From NCBI GenBank assembly GCA_020809705.1, contig CP085825.1:3286001-3350000 (forward strand): a stretch of DNA of 64,000 nucleotides, read 5' to 3'. Below, piece by piece: positions 23,486-36,002 of this stretch; positions within the stretch are counted from its first letter, which is position 1; every line of letters begins with the position of its first letter. The stretch is from Calonectria ilicicola. Its lineage: Eukaryota > Ascomycota > Sordariomycetes > Hypocreales > Nectriaceae. The position numbers and the translations under genes are program-made. Below the pieces are notes generated by a model that saw nothing but the letters and a program-made list of their open reading frames with translations, did no database searches and was not told where the DNA came from.

Positions 23486-26400
23486 GGTCAGAAAATGTGA
23501 TTAAAAATTTGACAACGAGAACGATAGCTTGCGTGAAGAGAGGATTGGGAAGCGGGCAGGGAGAAAGCTGGCGGTCGGTACATCAAGGTCAAGATGTAGC
23601 ACGCCAGCGGCGTCGTTTGGGTTGCTCGGTAGCACAGGTGTATAGGGGGCTGGACTTGATTGGTATGGAAGGGGGAGAAGGCCAAACTCACACTCATTGT
23701 GGGAAACTAATTAGGTAGAGTCAATAGTTTAAAAAAGGGAGAATGACGGTGTAGGATCGTCGTGAAAGGATTGAATTACGCCTCAAACCCGTACCGTTAT
23801 GGCGTCGAACTTGAATTTAGCCAGTCGTACGTAGGTATCGTGTCGTCTCGGGTCGGGTCGTCTCGCCAAAGGGGGAGCAGTCTCGTCGCGCAGCAAAGAA
23901 GACCTGGAACAGGAAGGGCGAAGGCGAAGGCAAGATGGAGGGAAAGCGAATGTCGAGGCGAAACCAGAGAAAGAATTTGAAGGACGGGAGGTGACTTGGA
24001 AAAGGGACTGAGACGAGATGGAGCGAGCGAGAGCGAGGTGGGAAGGGGACGAGACGACAAGAGTGCCTGTGCAAGGACAAGTGAGAACTAGCGTGGCCAC
24101 TGAGAGTTGGGGGCGCTGCCGCTGGTTGCTGGTTGGGCTGGGGCCTAGTGGCGGCTGAGTACCGACGGGGTACTTGCATCATTGGCTGCAGGTGCTGAAT
24201 GCATACAGGTCTGCTGGCTGAACAGCTCTAGGGGAGCCGCTGGTCCATGGGTGGTGCCTGTGCTGTTCAGAACCACTCGGGGGCGACACAGGGACTACAC
24301 AGGGACCACAATGCGGTCGGCTAGCGGATTGATCCCCCCAAGAGACCCCGAAACGTTAGCGAACGACCCCTTGGAACACGCTCCCTCCCTCTTCGTACCG
24401 TCCAAGTACCTGGCAGTCCATTCGCCCCGGCCTTCGCAATCTCGCAAAACCCCAACCCTATTTGGCTGCCAGATCAGCATGACCCCTGCGACGCGACGGT
24501 CCCCTGAGCAGTCGGGATCCAGTCATTAAGTGCCATGGAGGGCAACTTTTTTTACTCATGATTGCTGTTCCATCCGTTGATACGCAAAAGACGAGACTCT
24601 TGTGCTACACCGCTGGTGCCCCGTCATCAATGCAACATGACAATTTTGCAGCTCCCTCAGCCCTACCTGGGACTAAGAGCTGTCCATGGCTGTCCATGGC
24701 TGGGCCCCGGTTTGTGCCGTGGGCGGGCGTTGCTGGAAGCCCACAAGCGCAGCAGCCCAGAAGAAGCCCAGCCCAGCCCAGCCAGCTCCGGCTAGCAAGC
24801 CGCTGCTTGTTCAGAGGATGGTGGTGTGCTTGCTGACGGCGTGGCGCTGGCGGGGACCTCGAGCTGAAGGTATTAGCGGCCCCGTGTGAGGCTTCACCTA
24901 CTGTCAGCCTACATGAGGTCTATTGATGTGCGTGGCTGAGCGTTTGCATTTTTTCACCTGGTGGGCTTGCATTCCGGACGATGCAACATGTTCCCCCCCA
25001 CTTCCTCGTTTTCTCTAATGGGCGGTTCTGAGAATACGGGTTGGAATGATGATCTCTGCCCATTTCATTGGCACTCGGGCCATGAAATGTGATGCAACAA
25101 ATTGAAGGCACTCGACCAAGGCCAAGGCCGACAGGATGAAACAGTGGAACTGGCAGCCCCTAATTGGCCCAGGATAGCGCTGGGATCCAGGCGTCTGCAG
25201 CACCTTCTCACACGTCTCTGCGGGCGCCCAAACGCCGCGTCCGAGTGGCTGGACGGTGGCTTCCAGCGGCTCCAGTCGATGTCACGTTGACTGTGTTTTT
25301 GCCTCGCAGGTGGCGCCAATCTGAGCTCTTTGAGCTCTTCCAGAGGCGTTCCCTCTCTGTACCGTGTTGGTTTTTGTATTCGGACCGTACACTAACCTAA
25401 TGAGGAAATATCCCCCTTCACGTCTTCTCCCAAATGGATTCGCTTCTTTTGACATTTGAGGAAGTAGAAGGTCGAAAGAAATAGGGGGAAATTTGCGACT
25501 GGATAAATATCGAATCTTTATTCACCGGTTTCTCTAAATATATATATCTGTACACATTATTCTGCCTTAATTGTAATTCTTTAAGGAGAATATACAAAAT
25601 CCTAGCCTGTTAGAAGTAAGTTGGGTTTTAAATGGCTAGTGCGAGAAACAGTACCTTGAAATCATCCAAATTACTGTGCAGAAAAATGTACTGAGCAGGA
25701 ATATTTTCTTTCTTAGTTTAGCATACGGTCCGATTGGAAAACAACACGGTTCGGGTAAAGAATCTCTCAAAGACCAGGTCTCGAATAACAAGCTTCGCCG
25801 CGTGGGGCCTGATGGATTTGTCGGTGGAGTCTGTCACAGGGATCCCAAATTGGCGTCTCAGAAAGCGTCCCAACCCTTGTTTGATGATCGTCGACGGCAC
25901 ATTTCTCTGGCTTTGCATGTCGGACAAAGAACATGTCTTGTCTGGGAATTGCCCGTCTCTATAATTAGATGGCCCCCGGCAGTCGCCCACGCCGATGCCC
26001 TCTAATTCTTACGCGTACGGATTATCCGTATTCAAGTCATCATTTAAAGATGGCAACTTGTCCTGCTCCTCAAGCCCAAGTGCTCGCTTGCCGGCGGCCA
26101 TGCTATGCCGCCTCCACACACCCCGTGAAGCATGTGAATAAGCTGACGCGCCTCCACACTGGGCTTACCTGGCGCAATAAGCAATCCAGCATGGACCCTG
26201 ACGCGAACAATCATCCCGTCACCGCCATCCACACACAACATCGAGCACCGTGTCAGATGAAGCGCCATGATGGACCGTGATCGCATAGCAAATTTCCCGT
26301 AATTAAGCCTTGCCCAGAAAATCCATACCCAAGGAACGGGACCCGCGCTAGCTTCTTGGCACAAACTGGTAAACTCTTTCAACATAGCTTCGATTGCATC

Positions 26401-26722
26401 TCTCGACAAACAAGCCCAGCAGCAGAGTTAAGAATAAGTGAAAACTGCACTCCCTAATGATGATGACGATGTACCAGTTTGCCTTAATACTGGTCCAGTC
26501 AGTGCCATCTTGAATGAAATTATGCCTCCCCAAACTCATATTCATCCCATCCCACCACGCATGATCAAGCGAGTAGGATGTATCGCAACGTCCTCTGAAC
26601 GTGCCAGATAGCCCTTGTGTCATCGACGAATCATGTGTCTCATCCTTGAATTCACTAAGCTGATGACACCCCAGTAAACCATTATAAACTCCTATTCTCA
26701 CCATACCACACCTATCCCATCC
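23486..26722. other. 3.2-kb intergenic region
   Basis: Upstream of the syntaxin gene and downstream of the MEMO gene. Holds the CT-rich promoter tract of the syntaxin gene, a 10-bp tandem duplication near 24680-24700 (CTGTCCATGG twice) and a short CCCAG repeat near 24766-24783. No gene supported. Confidence 0.55.
23860..24060 (-). promoter_or_regulatory. CT-rich promoter/leader tract of the syntaxin gene
   Basis: The plus strand is strongly purine-rich here, so the transcribed strand sense of the syntaxin gene is C/T-rich, 375-575 bp before its start codon. Such tracts mark transcription starts of well-expressed genes in filamentous fungi. Confidence 0.5.
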
Positions 26723-27751
26723 TTACGCGACTGCATATGCAGACACGTAGCTGACGCTCATATCGTCAGGGTATTCCACAAGATTGCTCCGGTCGTATTG
26801 GATAACATCGAACCGACCCTTATCCTCGAATCCGGGCTCGCTGCGCAAAATCTCCAGGGCTGCCATCATGACGCCGATGGGATGTCGTCCACAAACCGTA
26901 TTTCCAGTCTCCTTGAGGGTGTCACGAAATGCATTATGGCTGCCACTTTTCACAGCATCCATGGCGGCCTCGTCAATGATTCGAATGGTTTCATGAATTG
27001 CCGGACCATTGGGCTTCGAGTCGGACTGGCGAAGTTTGATGAGATGCGAGGGACTGAGAGTAGGGGAGTACACGGAGTAGCCAAATTGATGATCTCCCCA
27101 ATGACAAAAATCAGAGCTGATGATGAAAGCATTCTCAGGATCTTTGATGTATGGAACCAGGGCACGGCCAATCTCCTTTTCCTGATTGCCGTTGTTGGAC
27201 CCGATCAAAATGGGCACAATGGTTGGAAAGTTCTCCGGTGAGCCAAAAGTCTCTTGAAGTCGAAGGTAGAGGTAAGGCATGTGCATCTCGAGGGAGTGTT
27301 CCCTAACTTCATTTCTGTTAGGCATGTCATCCATTTCGGCTGCCTCTTTGATTCGCTGTGCCACGTCTCGATCGATCGTCAGGTCGCCAAAGGGAGTCGC
27401 GTACTTTCCGAATGTCGTTGCTGCACTGCCCTCGAGGTAATAGGTATGGGATGGGCCAAGAACAAAGACTCGCTTCGCCTTGCTGAGATCAAGTGTTTTG
27501 TATGCCCATGCTGCGCATTCGCCCGAGTACGAATAGCCAGCATGTCTAGCAGAAGATGCGTTAGCTGCGGCCCAGAGCCTGGAGAGTGTGAGTGCTCACG
27601 GAGCAATGACAATACGAGCTCCAGGAATCGGCACAGAAGCTCCATCGATACTTGCGGGCACTTTGGCCAAGAATCCCTCGAGCATCTCCCTCAGGTCCTT
27701 GGGGTTGGCCTCGTACCACGAACCCGCCTTGGCCGCTGGTCGAGTCGTCAT
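26723..27751 (-). CDS. MHO1: MEMO family protein (Mho1-like)
   Basis: Two exons, 27751-27600 and 27545-26723, give 324 residues, the usual family length. It opens with TRPAAKAGSWYEANPKDL, then HAGYSYSGECAAWAYK, VLGPSHTYYLEG, HSLEMHMPYLYL, SDFCHWGDHQFGY and TVCGRHPIGVMMAAL. The conserved His in HAGYSYSG, the His in GPSH and the late Cys in VCGRH match the metal-binding triad described for human MEMO1, which belongs to the same fold as extradiol dioxygenases. MEMO1 in animals links receptor signalling to cell motility and metal handling; yeast Mho1 is poorly defined. Intron is GT..AG, 54 nt. The family call is firm, the role in fungi is open. Confidence 0.95.
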
Positions 27752-28137
27752 GATGGTATTGATCAAGTAGTACTGGAAGAAGCAGAAGGGCTTGTCACGA
27801 TGAAATATCCACCTTTACCAGGTTAAAAAGTATAGATTGAAGCCGAGAGCCACAGCAAAGTCAAAAATGATCCAAAGATCAAAGGTAAGCTTCAAACGCA
27901 AGCATGATGACCTTGAGCTTGCCCCACCTCGGGAAGGCGGGGTTACACCTAAAGTGCATAACGAAAGCAGGTGATGATAGTGAGAAGTCATGATGATTGG
28001 TGAGCCGAGGGACAAAACACTTGCGTTTGGGGCACCGATAAGCGAAGCGTCGCATCAATTCGGTCCTTTCCCCAGGACAGTCCCACGCCTTTTACACTCC
28101 TCAGTAACCACATACTCAACATATCCAGCGCTTTGCT
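27752..28137. other. Short intergenic spacer
   Basis: 386 bp between the ankyrin gene's 3' end and the MEMO start, both on the minus strand. No further feature seen. Confidence 0.5.
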
Positions 28138-30366
28138 TCAAGTCTCACTCCATGATCCGGGCATCATAACATCCTCTTTTTCAACTAGCTTCCAAAACTG
28201 CGATGCCATCCACTCAAACTCTGGCGCCCATAGAACTCGCCAGTCCTCCGGGTTCGGTCCAACCTCGAGATCCACGACCCGTATTGGTATCCAATTGTTA
28301 GGCCCATGTCCCTTCTCCTTCCACTCGTGACTCTGCAGGCGCAAACCAACTACTCCCGGCGCTGCCGCGTTCCGAACCACTCCCTTAGATGATTCAATCG
28401 CATCAGCATCCAATGCACCTTTTGTTTGTTCTCTCAGGATTTGGGCTTCTCGCCGTCCATACTCAACCAAATCTACTCCTGCCTCCTTCAGATCAGTGGT
28501 CCATCGCCTGATGCTACCTTGTATTGCGTTTTCCCAGTGCATGAATGAGAAATAAGGCGACAAAAAACACAGAGCGCCTCCAATAACCGATATTAGCGGT
28601 GTCCCTCTCCATATGGTGACATGGTGAATGTCCCAAGGGATCACGGTTTCGATGCTGTGAAGGTCATCATTGTTCGACTTTGAAGCCACTTCCGTGACCA
28701 GCTCGCTCCACTCTTCATTATATATATTCAAACGTCCCAGTTGCCAGAGCCTCCGGTATGGGAGCCCTATGTCGGCGAATCGGGAACCCAGCGCTAAAGC
28801 GACTGAGTGGACAAGCGACATCTTTTCGTTCGTTGAGAAGTCGATATCAGAATTGGTCACTTCACGATTTTCCGCCAGGAGAATCTTCAAGGTCCGAGGG
28901 TCTCCTAGGATGAAGGACCCGTGTCGAAAAGCCTCAAGCCGGTTTCTCAGCGGGCCAACGTAAAATTTAGGTAGAAATCTCTTCCTAAAAGTGAGCACGA
29001 ACTCGTCTCCATTCGCCCATTCTTGGAGGAACTCGAATAGCTGCAAAAGCATGGTGCTCTCTGGGCTATCGAGATAAGAATGAAATAGTTGCACTATCCT
29101 CTTCCACTGCTCCTCAGATTTCAGGTTTCCAGAACCTTTGTTGGCATTGTTCGGCTGATAAACAAACTCGGCTATTGGACTCCTAGTATTTATTCTGTCA
29201 GTGCCCCCATTTATGGCTTAGTTGTAGTAATGCTTACCGTTCATCGCCTCGCTCAGTCAGGCATTCCTGGAGTCCAAGCCCAAGTAGAAGCTTGCACATT
29301 TCATAGTCCCTGCTTCTCGCAGCATGCTATCCATATCTTAGCCCCATTTCACGAAGACGCATGGTAGCCTTACGTGTAAAAGAGACGCCCCATTCTGATC
29401 TTTATCAAATGGGGATGCTTGGCGGTCTCTGAAGAGTTCTAAAACTCGATTCGTATCGCCGCTCCGGACCCTGGTCATTATTTCCGAGTCACTTGGAACG
29501 ACATTGTAGATTCGATAGCTGTAAGTCCATCCAGCAAGAGATGGCCGAGACGAAAGCTCAAATACTGATCGCGATAGCCAGCTGGGCCACTGCAGGTACG
29601 CCTGCCACCCCGCTTTGCCTTGGTGAGTTGTTAATAAAAATCTCCCCACCTTCGAGGGAGTATAGATCTTTTTCGACTTCGGGGCCATTTGCGATGGAAG
29701 TTCCAGTGCTTGATCATCCACTTGGGATTCGTTCTGTACTGGTTCCATGTGGCTATCATCGCCTTGCTTTATGGCTTTAATGGGTGGAGTGGGTGGACTT
29801 TTTGCTGCTTGGATTCCGTCTAAATATGATATCAAATCATTCGTAACTTTCCTAGAAATAATTTCGGGGCTGCGTCTTGCTAAGGCCCTTTTTGTATATC
29901 AGTGGCCACCCCCCGCATAAAGTCTATCGCAAACTTACATTTGATATGCCTGAATAGAGACTTGCAGTAATTCAAATGATCGATTTAATCGCTGTTGGTA
30001 ACGCTCTAGGGTGTCCTTCTTCATCACGATCTTAGCCAACCTTACTTTCCCCTTGAGACTCCTCTTAGTGTTTATTTGTGCGGTCATATCCATGACGAGA
30101 CTATTCAAGGCATCATAGGCGCGTTTTGTAAGCACAAGGCTACGCCTTATGGAGGCCTCGTTTCGAAATGATGAGGGGCCATCCAGGGCTAGCTGCTCTT
30201 CAATGTCCTCGAACAAGGAACCAACTGCCTCCATATCAGAAAGCATGTCTCGTGCCTCTTCAGGGAGGTCTTTGATTTGCCCCCATATCTGACTAGCCCG
30301 GGCGATACAGTTGGCAGTCTGTGCCGCAACCTGTACCAAGGCCAGTATGTTGGTAGTGGCACTCAT
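28138..30366 (-). CDS. Ankyrin-repeat protein with STAND-type helical N-terminus
   Basis: Four exons, 30366-29939, 29887-29374, 29326-29238 and 29182-28138, give 691 residues. The first 140 residues are helical with the pattern seen at the N-terminus of many fungal NACHT/ankyrin proteins and of the PigL_N family (ILALVQVAAQTANCIARAS, later IEEQLAL, RSFELLQVSIQAYQ). A disordered Lys/Pro-rich linker follows. One or two weak ankyrin repeats lie near residues 285-340 (SGDTNRVLELF, DQNGASLLHHAARSRDYEM, CKLLLGLGL). The C-terminal half has no domain I know. There is no NACHT or NB-ARC nucleotide site, so it is not a complete NLR-type receptor. Such proteins vary greatly between strains; function unknown. 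Exon phases sum correctly. Confidence 0.82.
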
Positions 30367-31628
30367 GTTAGCTACCTGACATCACGACAAGGCATGGGTT
30401 GGGCGACAGGTGGCGAGAGGAGGGAGAGGCGACTTCACAAGACAGCGGCCGTAGGTCTCGTTCGACAGGAATCAGATAGTACCAGTCAGTCAGGCACAGA
30501 TGGAAACTGCTGCCCCCAGAGAGACACAGTCCTGGTGGAAAAATTCATGACCACGAAGGTGCTTTTTGGGCGGTGCTGTCATACGCAGGGGCGTTGCAGG
30601 ACAGCCCGATGCTACAACCAACAGCGGCAGATTATTCGCTGGGGATGCATTCGCTACGGCAAGGTGCATGAACGTGGGCGGCAAGGAAATCAAGTCGGCT
30701 GTGGCTATACAGATGAGTTGAATTAATTCGACTTGGATGTTTGAAGCATAAATATGGTTTAGAATATTATTTTAGGTAATTTTTCGGTTCCTCCAATCCC
30801 CTCGCTTTTTTTTTCTCTCCTTCAATTATCGCCACTTATGATGAGATTTGGTTGTAAGGGCTGTTGGTGTGGCACCCAGACTGCAGGTTAAAATAGCAGC
30901 GGTGCGGGCCGCTGTCCCCGAGCGCCCAGCCAGCGCGTACAGCCGACGCCTCACCGTCAGTCATTAAAATAGTGGCAGGAGCCCTTTATCTGACAGCAAC
31001 TGGTTTAAACGCTCTCATCTCATTTACGCGTTTCCTCTGTGACAGTAGGCTTTAGCAAAATCATGCAAGCTTGCATGTGCACCCAAGCTTTGGGAAAGCC
31101 ACACTGGTTGGATGTACGTAGAGCTACCCTAGAGTTCACAATAGCTTCATGACTCGCATCCATGCATCAGACTGGGGTTACAATTTGCCTATTTTAGTTA
31201 CGTCTTGTCGGGAGCAGGGAGCAAATTTCGCGGAATGGTTAGTTATCATGTCCCGAAGGAGATCTGTGTGAGTCTTATTTGAGTCTCTATTCGAACGTCG
31301 CATGGTTTATGAGCAAGGAGCATCAATCATCTTTCAGAAAGAGTATGAAAACATCTACGAATACTATGATACAATACTGAACTCACTTGAAATGTCAACA
31401 AAAAAAATCCCCTGTAAGATTTCGTGACATTCGTTATTGTCGCATACTAATTAACATGTGCCCACGTCAATGTTCAATCTTGTGTCTTCCTTTACTGGCT
31501 GGTCTACCCATTTGACGGAAGACATCGAACCCCCCCGTAGTACAAGCGAGTGCTAAGCAGATTTGAGGTATTATGATGTGATCCAACCCAAATTGCATTA
31601 AAATTCCTGACCTAGGTATGATCTCTTG

Positions 31629-31961
31629 TTACTGTACCAAGGGAACTATTGGTTCTTGGCTATTGGTATCAGCAAGCCACAGCCATGCAGGAGCTGGAAA
31701 CAAACACAGGCCAACTAACGCCATGCAAAAAAGCCATGCGCTCCAAAATTCAATAGTCTGATAGAGATTAAGGATCGGGGAATACGGCAAGCATGAGCGC
31801 GGAACGCGGAGATGACAAGAAGCCTGGTGCGCTTTATGGTAGAATCGAATCAATAGCTTGAATACTGAACTAAACAAGGTAAGAAAGAAAAAGGGATACC
31901 CGAGATCAAATATCATGCGTAAAAATTGCTTGATATTATTCAATCCACGTTGATTACTCAT
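31629..31961 (-). CDS. Doubtful small membrane-protein frame (110 aa)
   Basis: An ATG-started frame with two hydrophobic segments (YPFFFLTLFSSVFKLLI, and WLFCMALVGLCLF). No family recognised, no intron or neighbour supports it, and the surrounding DNA is AT-rich, which favours hydrophobic chance frames. Kept as a low-confidence candidate. Confidence 0.12.
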   Translation of the reverse strand: MSNQRGLNNIKQFLRMIFDLGYPFFFLTLFSSVFKLLIRFYHKAHQASCHLRVPRSCLPYSPILNLYQTIEFWSAWLFCMALVGLCLFPAPAWLWLADTNSQEPIVPLVQ

Positions 31962-33639
31962 TTTATTCCCATTCTTCTTTCAGTCAAGAGTGTGCCATCA
32001 GTGCACTCGGTTGGCGTGTCATTGCCTGACACCAAAATAAAACAAGAATGAAAAACAAATACAGAACTGGATCAAAGCGGATGGGCTTTACAGTCTACGA
32101 GAACTCTCAAGATACAGGATAAAGGCGAAATTCTAGATCTGGGCCCTTTCCCAGGTGGCGTTTTTGTCCCAGCTGAGCACGTACGATCAAATCTCATTCA
32201 AGGTCAACCCGTTCGTGGCAGGCGGGTGGGTTCTGAGCGGAGACGAAGCTCAGACGGGGTTGAGCGGATCCTGGCCGGGGATACAGCGGCAACTACGCCT
32301 GTACCCATGATTACTTGGCTAATCGAGCCTGTACTTTGATATGGGTTCTGATATCATAGATCGTCTCGGTACTGCTGGTTGGCAGCGATTGCTTTTCTTT
32401 CGGGATGCAAAGGCAGAGGCGGTATGACCTAACCGACGCTTCCTTCATGTCCCGACCCTGTCGCGGAGAAAGAAGCATCGACGATTTGGTTGGGTACGTC
32501 TGACACCGAAGCCGGAGGAGGCCTTGGTGGCAACAGGTGACCGGGAATTTGGGGATCCGTCCCGAAGACGTCCCGAACCGACCAGGAGCCTGGACAGAGG
32601 GAGGATCTCATCTCCACTTGTATTTTTTTTTCTCGATGGCGGTGGAATCGTTCAGTCGGATTCTGCCCAAGGATGGCTTCTTTGGGAGCTCCTCTCGCGG
32701 GAGCTCCGAGCCCACAGCAGTGGGGGTGGCTGCGTGCTCTGAATGGCGCTCCATTTGTGCGTGATCTTGGACAACATCCCTCCTACGGAATAAATAGTTT
32801 TCGTGCGTTGTACAGCGAGGTTTTCTCGGAAAACAGACTGCGGGGATTTTTTTAAAGAAAAAAGCAGCTGGTGGTTTTTAGGTTGCACTGCAAGGTGAGG
32901 GTTGTTTGAATTCTGGCGTCGGTTTGAAGGAAGTCTGGAATAAACTCGCGTTGGAGCAGACTGCTGCATCGGCCGGGCCCCGACACGCAGACGAGACCAG
33001 CACCGTGGGGCCACTGGGCATGGATCTGATGGGCGACAGGGGGGAGGGGGGCCGCTGCCTTGTCGAAGTCGATTTTCATGTAGGGTCGTCTTTCAGAAAT
33101 GAACGGCGCATGCAGGCGTGGGCGAGTGTGAGTGGGTGCATGGTTAACATGGGTGGCACGCAGCGCGGAGGCTTGGACGATGGCAGCTGATTGTGATAAT
33201 GATGATGGGCATGAGGTATTCTGTACACTAGAGCTTTGATCGCAGTGAGCCCGGCGACCAAGGCCTGGAATGAGACATGAACTTTTGGTAGCTAGGGTAC
33301 GGGTATTTCCCTGCTCGAGCCTTGCGCCTCCATGTTGGACCAGTAAAGCATATTTTCTGCGCACGCTTTGCGACAGTGCTTTTGCGCAGGTACATCCCGT
33401 GTTTGCTTATCGGCCAGGCAGGCTAGAGTAGTCTCGGTACTCTCGCCTCGGACTAAGAGTGCAGCGGCCATTCCTAATAGTCTCAGCCATCAATAAGCCT
33501 TTTTTTCCTGTTGCCCATTCACTGCTCCAAGCTTACGCTATCGAATCTCATGCTTTGCCACTTGGACTCGAGCTACGCAGCTACCGCAACCTTGAGCGGA
33601 GCCTGAGGTGTCGGCCAAGCAGGTAGTCGTGACTTTGAA

Positions 33640-33905
33640 TTTTTTTCCCCCATTCCCGTTCTCATCTCCATTGTCTCCATCCGCGTCTCCTTCTGTATAG
33701 CTCGCGCATTCTGCCCCTTTCCCTTCTATTCCTCAACCTTCCTTCCTCCTCCTTTTGCTTTCCCTTACCTTATCCGTCTTTCCTCCCCAATTCCCCAGGG
33801 TGTCTTTTGTCAATTGCTCGCCCTGTGACAGATAATTCTTTTTTTTTTCTTCCCCCTTCCTCCCCCTGCTCTCTGGGTCGTCATCCTTTCTCCTCTCTTC
33901 TCTTC
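33640..33905 (+). promoter_or_regulatory. CT-rich promoter tract of the zinc transporter gene
   Basis: Long pyrimidine-rich stretch on the coding strand, 320-580 bp before the start codon at 34224. It is the usual hallmark of a strong fungal promoter and suggests a leader of a few hundred bases. Confidence 0.55.
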
Positions 33906-34223
33906 TCCGATGCATCGTACCGCATACTTGCATATATAATACCACCATACCCTTGTCTCACACAACCCTCGGCGCCCTGATAAGTGGCCCTTGGACCCGC
34001 GATTCGAGCCAAAAGGGAGATCGTTCGGTTCACATAGTCGGTCGCATTCCGTCATCACAGACGCCAACTTGAAATCTCGCCCCCCGCCCACTAACAGAAC
34101 TTTCCTTTCTCCTTCTTCATCCTCCACCCTTCTCCCGTTTCGTCGCCTTCAATTCCCCTCCGGAACTGAGCATCGACCCGCCATCTCTGCAGCGCCTATC
34201 TCGGCGCCCTCACTCCCGTCATC

Positions 34224-36002
34224 ATGGGCCTCCTCCAGAAGATGGCGTGGTCCAAGAGCACCCGCATCAAGGTCATGATTGCACTTGACACGGCCTTTTT
34301 CCTGCTCGAGCTCACCACCGGCTTCCTCGCCCACTCACTTGCGCTCATGGCCGACGCGTTTCACATGGTCAGTATTTTTCCTACATCGGAATCGCATCTT
34401 TTACTGACCACTTATACAGCTCAATGACATCATTTCCCTAATCATTGGTTTGTGGGCTGTGTCGGCTGCGCAAAAGGCTACCACTGATGAGTTCACCTTT
34501 GGTGTAGGAATTACCCCCACGATACTCACCCGCAACTTGTCGCATGGCTAATTTGTTTCCAGTGGGTTCGCGCCGAGATTCTGGGTGCCTTTTTCAATGC
34601 CGTTTTCCTTATCGCCCTCTGTGTTTCCATTCTTCTCGAAGCCCTGACCCGATTTATCGAGCCCCCGGAGATCGACAACCCCAAGATGATGCTTATTGTT
34701 GGATGCGCCGGTCTTTTCTCAAACCTCCTCGGCTTTTTTGTTCTCGGCGGCCATGGCCACTCTCACGGCCACTCCCACGGACATGATCACGGCGATGATC
34801 ACGATCACGACCACGACCACGAACATGGACACTCTCATAGCCACGCTCACGACGAGGAAGAGGGCCACGCCCACACCCACACCCACGATTCCGAGGAGCG
34901 TCGCATCCGTTTCGAGGAATCCAGCACTGCTGCCAGCCGCTTTGCTCATTCCCGAGGCCGTAACCTTGATCGACGCCACTCTGTTAAGAGCAGCCATAAC
35001 CGCCTTTCTAGCTTTGAGGACATGAGCATTCACCCTGCTAGCTTCCGCCAAGACATCATCGCTGCCACGACACAATCCGGAGAGGTACCAAGCGAGAGCG
35101 ACACCGACGTCGAGGCCCCCCTACTCGCCGGCGAGGAAGAGGCGAATGAAGAGTCGCCACTGCTCAAGGGCATTAAGAAAGGCGGCAGCTCTTTGAGCGC
35201 TCACAAGAAGCCTGCGCATTCTCACGGACGTCCACGACGCGATTCAAGCATCCACAATGGCCACAATCACACCCTGCCCAAGAAAGCCAAGGCTGGCGGT
35301 CATGGTCACAGCCATGATGATATGGGAATGAACGCCATGGTTTTGCACGTTATTGGTGACGCTCTGGGAAATGTCGGCGTCATTGTTACTGCGCTCGTCA
35401 TCTGGTTGACCGATTGGCCCGGCAAGCTTTACGCGGATCCTATCGTCTCAGTCTTTATCACAATAATTATCCTCCAGACATCAATCCCCCTGACCCGTGC
35501 TACCGCTCGCGTCCTGCTTCAGGCGACCCCTGAACACATCAACATTCAGGAAATTCGACAGGATATCGAGACATTGCCTTGCGTTGTCACCTGTCACCAC
35601 ATCCACGTTTGGCAGCTCTCCGACACCAAGCTCGTTGCCAGTATGCACATTCAGGTTTCTTTCCCCATTGATTCCGAGGGTGGTGAGAAGTACATGGAAC
35701 TCGCTCGCCGGGCTCGAAAGTGCCTCCATGCCTATGGTATTCACAGTGCCACGATTCAACCCGAGTTCTCTCCCAGCCAGAAGATTGCGCAGCGCAGTGG
35801 CGCACCTGCACTAGCATTGGATGGAAGCGTTGATGGATCTAAGGGCGAGCTCTGCCTTTTGGAATGCATTGAGGACTGCCGCGGTAAGAGCTGCTGCAGC
35901 AACCTTGAGGCATCATCCCGAGGCTCATCGACCCGACGTGCAAGTGAATCTTCTCATAGCGCGTCGAGCACACATGGAAATAACCATAACCACGATCATT
36001 AG
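34224..36002 (+). CDS. ZRC1: Vacuolar zinc transporter, cation diffusion facilitator (Zrc1/Cot1 type)
   Basis: Three exons, 34224-34367, 34420-34503 and 34563-36002, give 555 residues. Six membrane helices are expected: residues 15-35, 37-58, 82-102, 118-138, then two after the long loop. The transport-site HxxxD pairs are visible in helix 2 (H47 and D51 in AFHMLND) and helix 5 (H338 and D342 in LHVIGDALGN). Between helices 4 and 5 lies a long His-rich loop (about 140-325) with HGHSHGHSHGHDHGDDH-like runs that bind zinc. A cytosolic C-terminal domain follows (VTCHHIHVWQLSD). Known Zrc1/Cot1 proteins move zinc or cobalt into the vacuole in exchange for protons and protect against metal excess. 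The C-terminus ends His/Asn-rich as well. Both introns are GT..AG. Confidence 0.96.

Larger units (their letters stand above)
30367..34223. other. 3.9-kb intergenic region between divergent genes
   Basis: Lies between the ankyrin gene (-) and the zinc transporter gene (+). One 110-codon minus-strand frame (31629-31961) has two hydrophobic stretches, but its composition gives no sign of selection. The last 600 bp are the CT-rich promoter and leader of the transporter. Confidence 0.55.

Noticed and set aside
28138..30366. Full NLR-type receptor
   Set aside because: No P-loop or other nucleotide-binding motif between the N-terminal helices and the ankyrin region.
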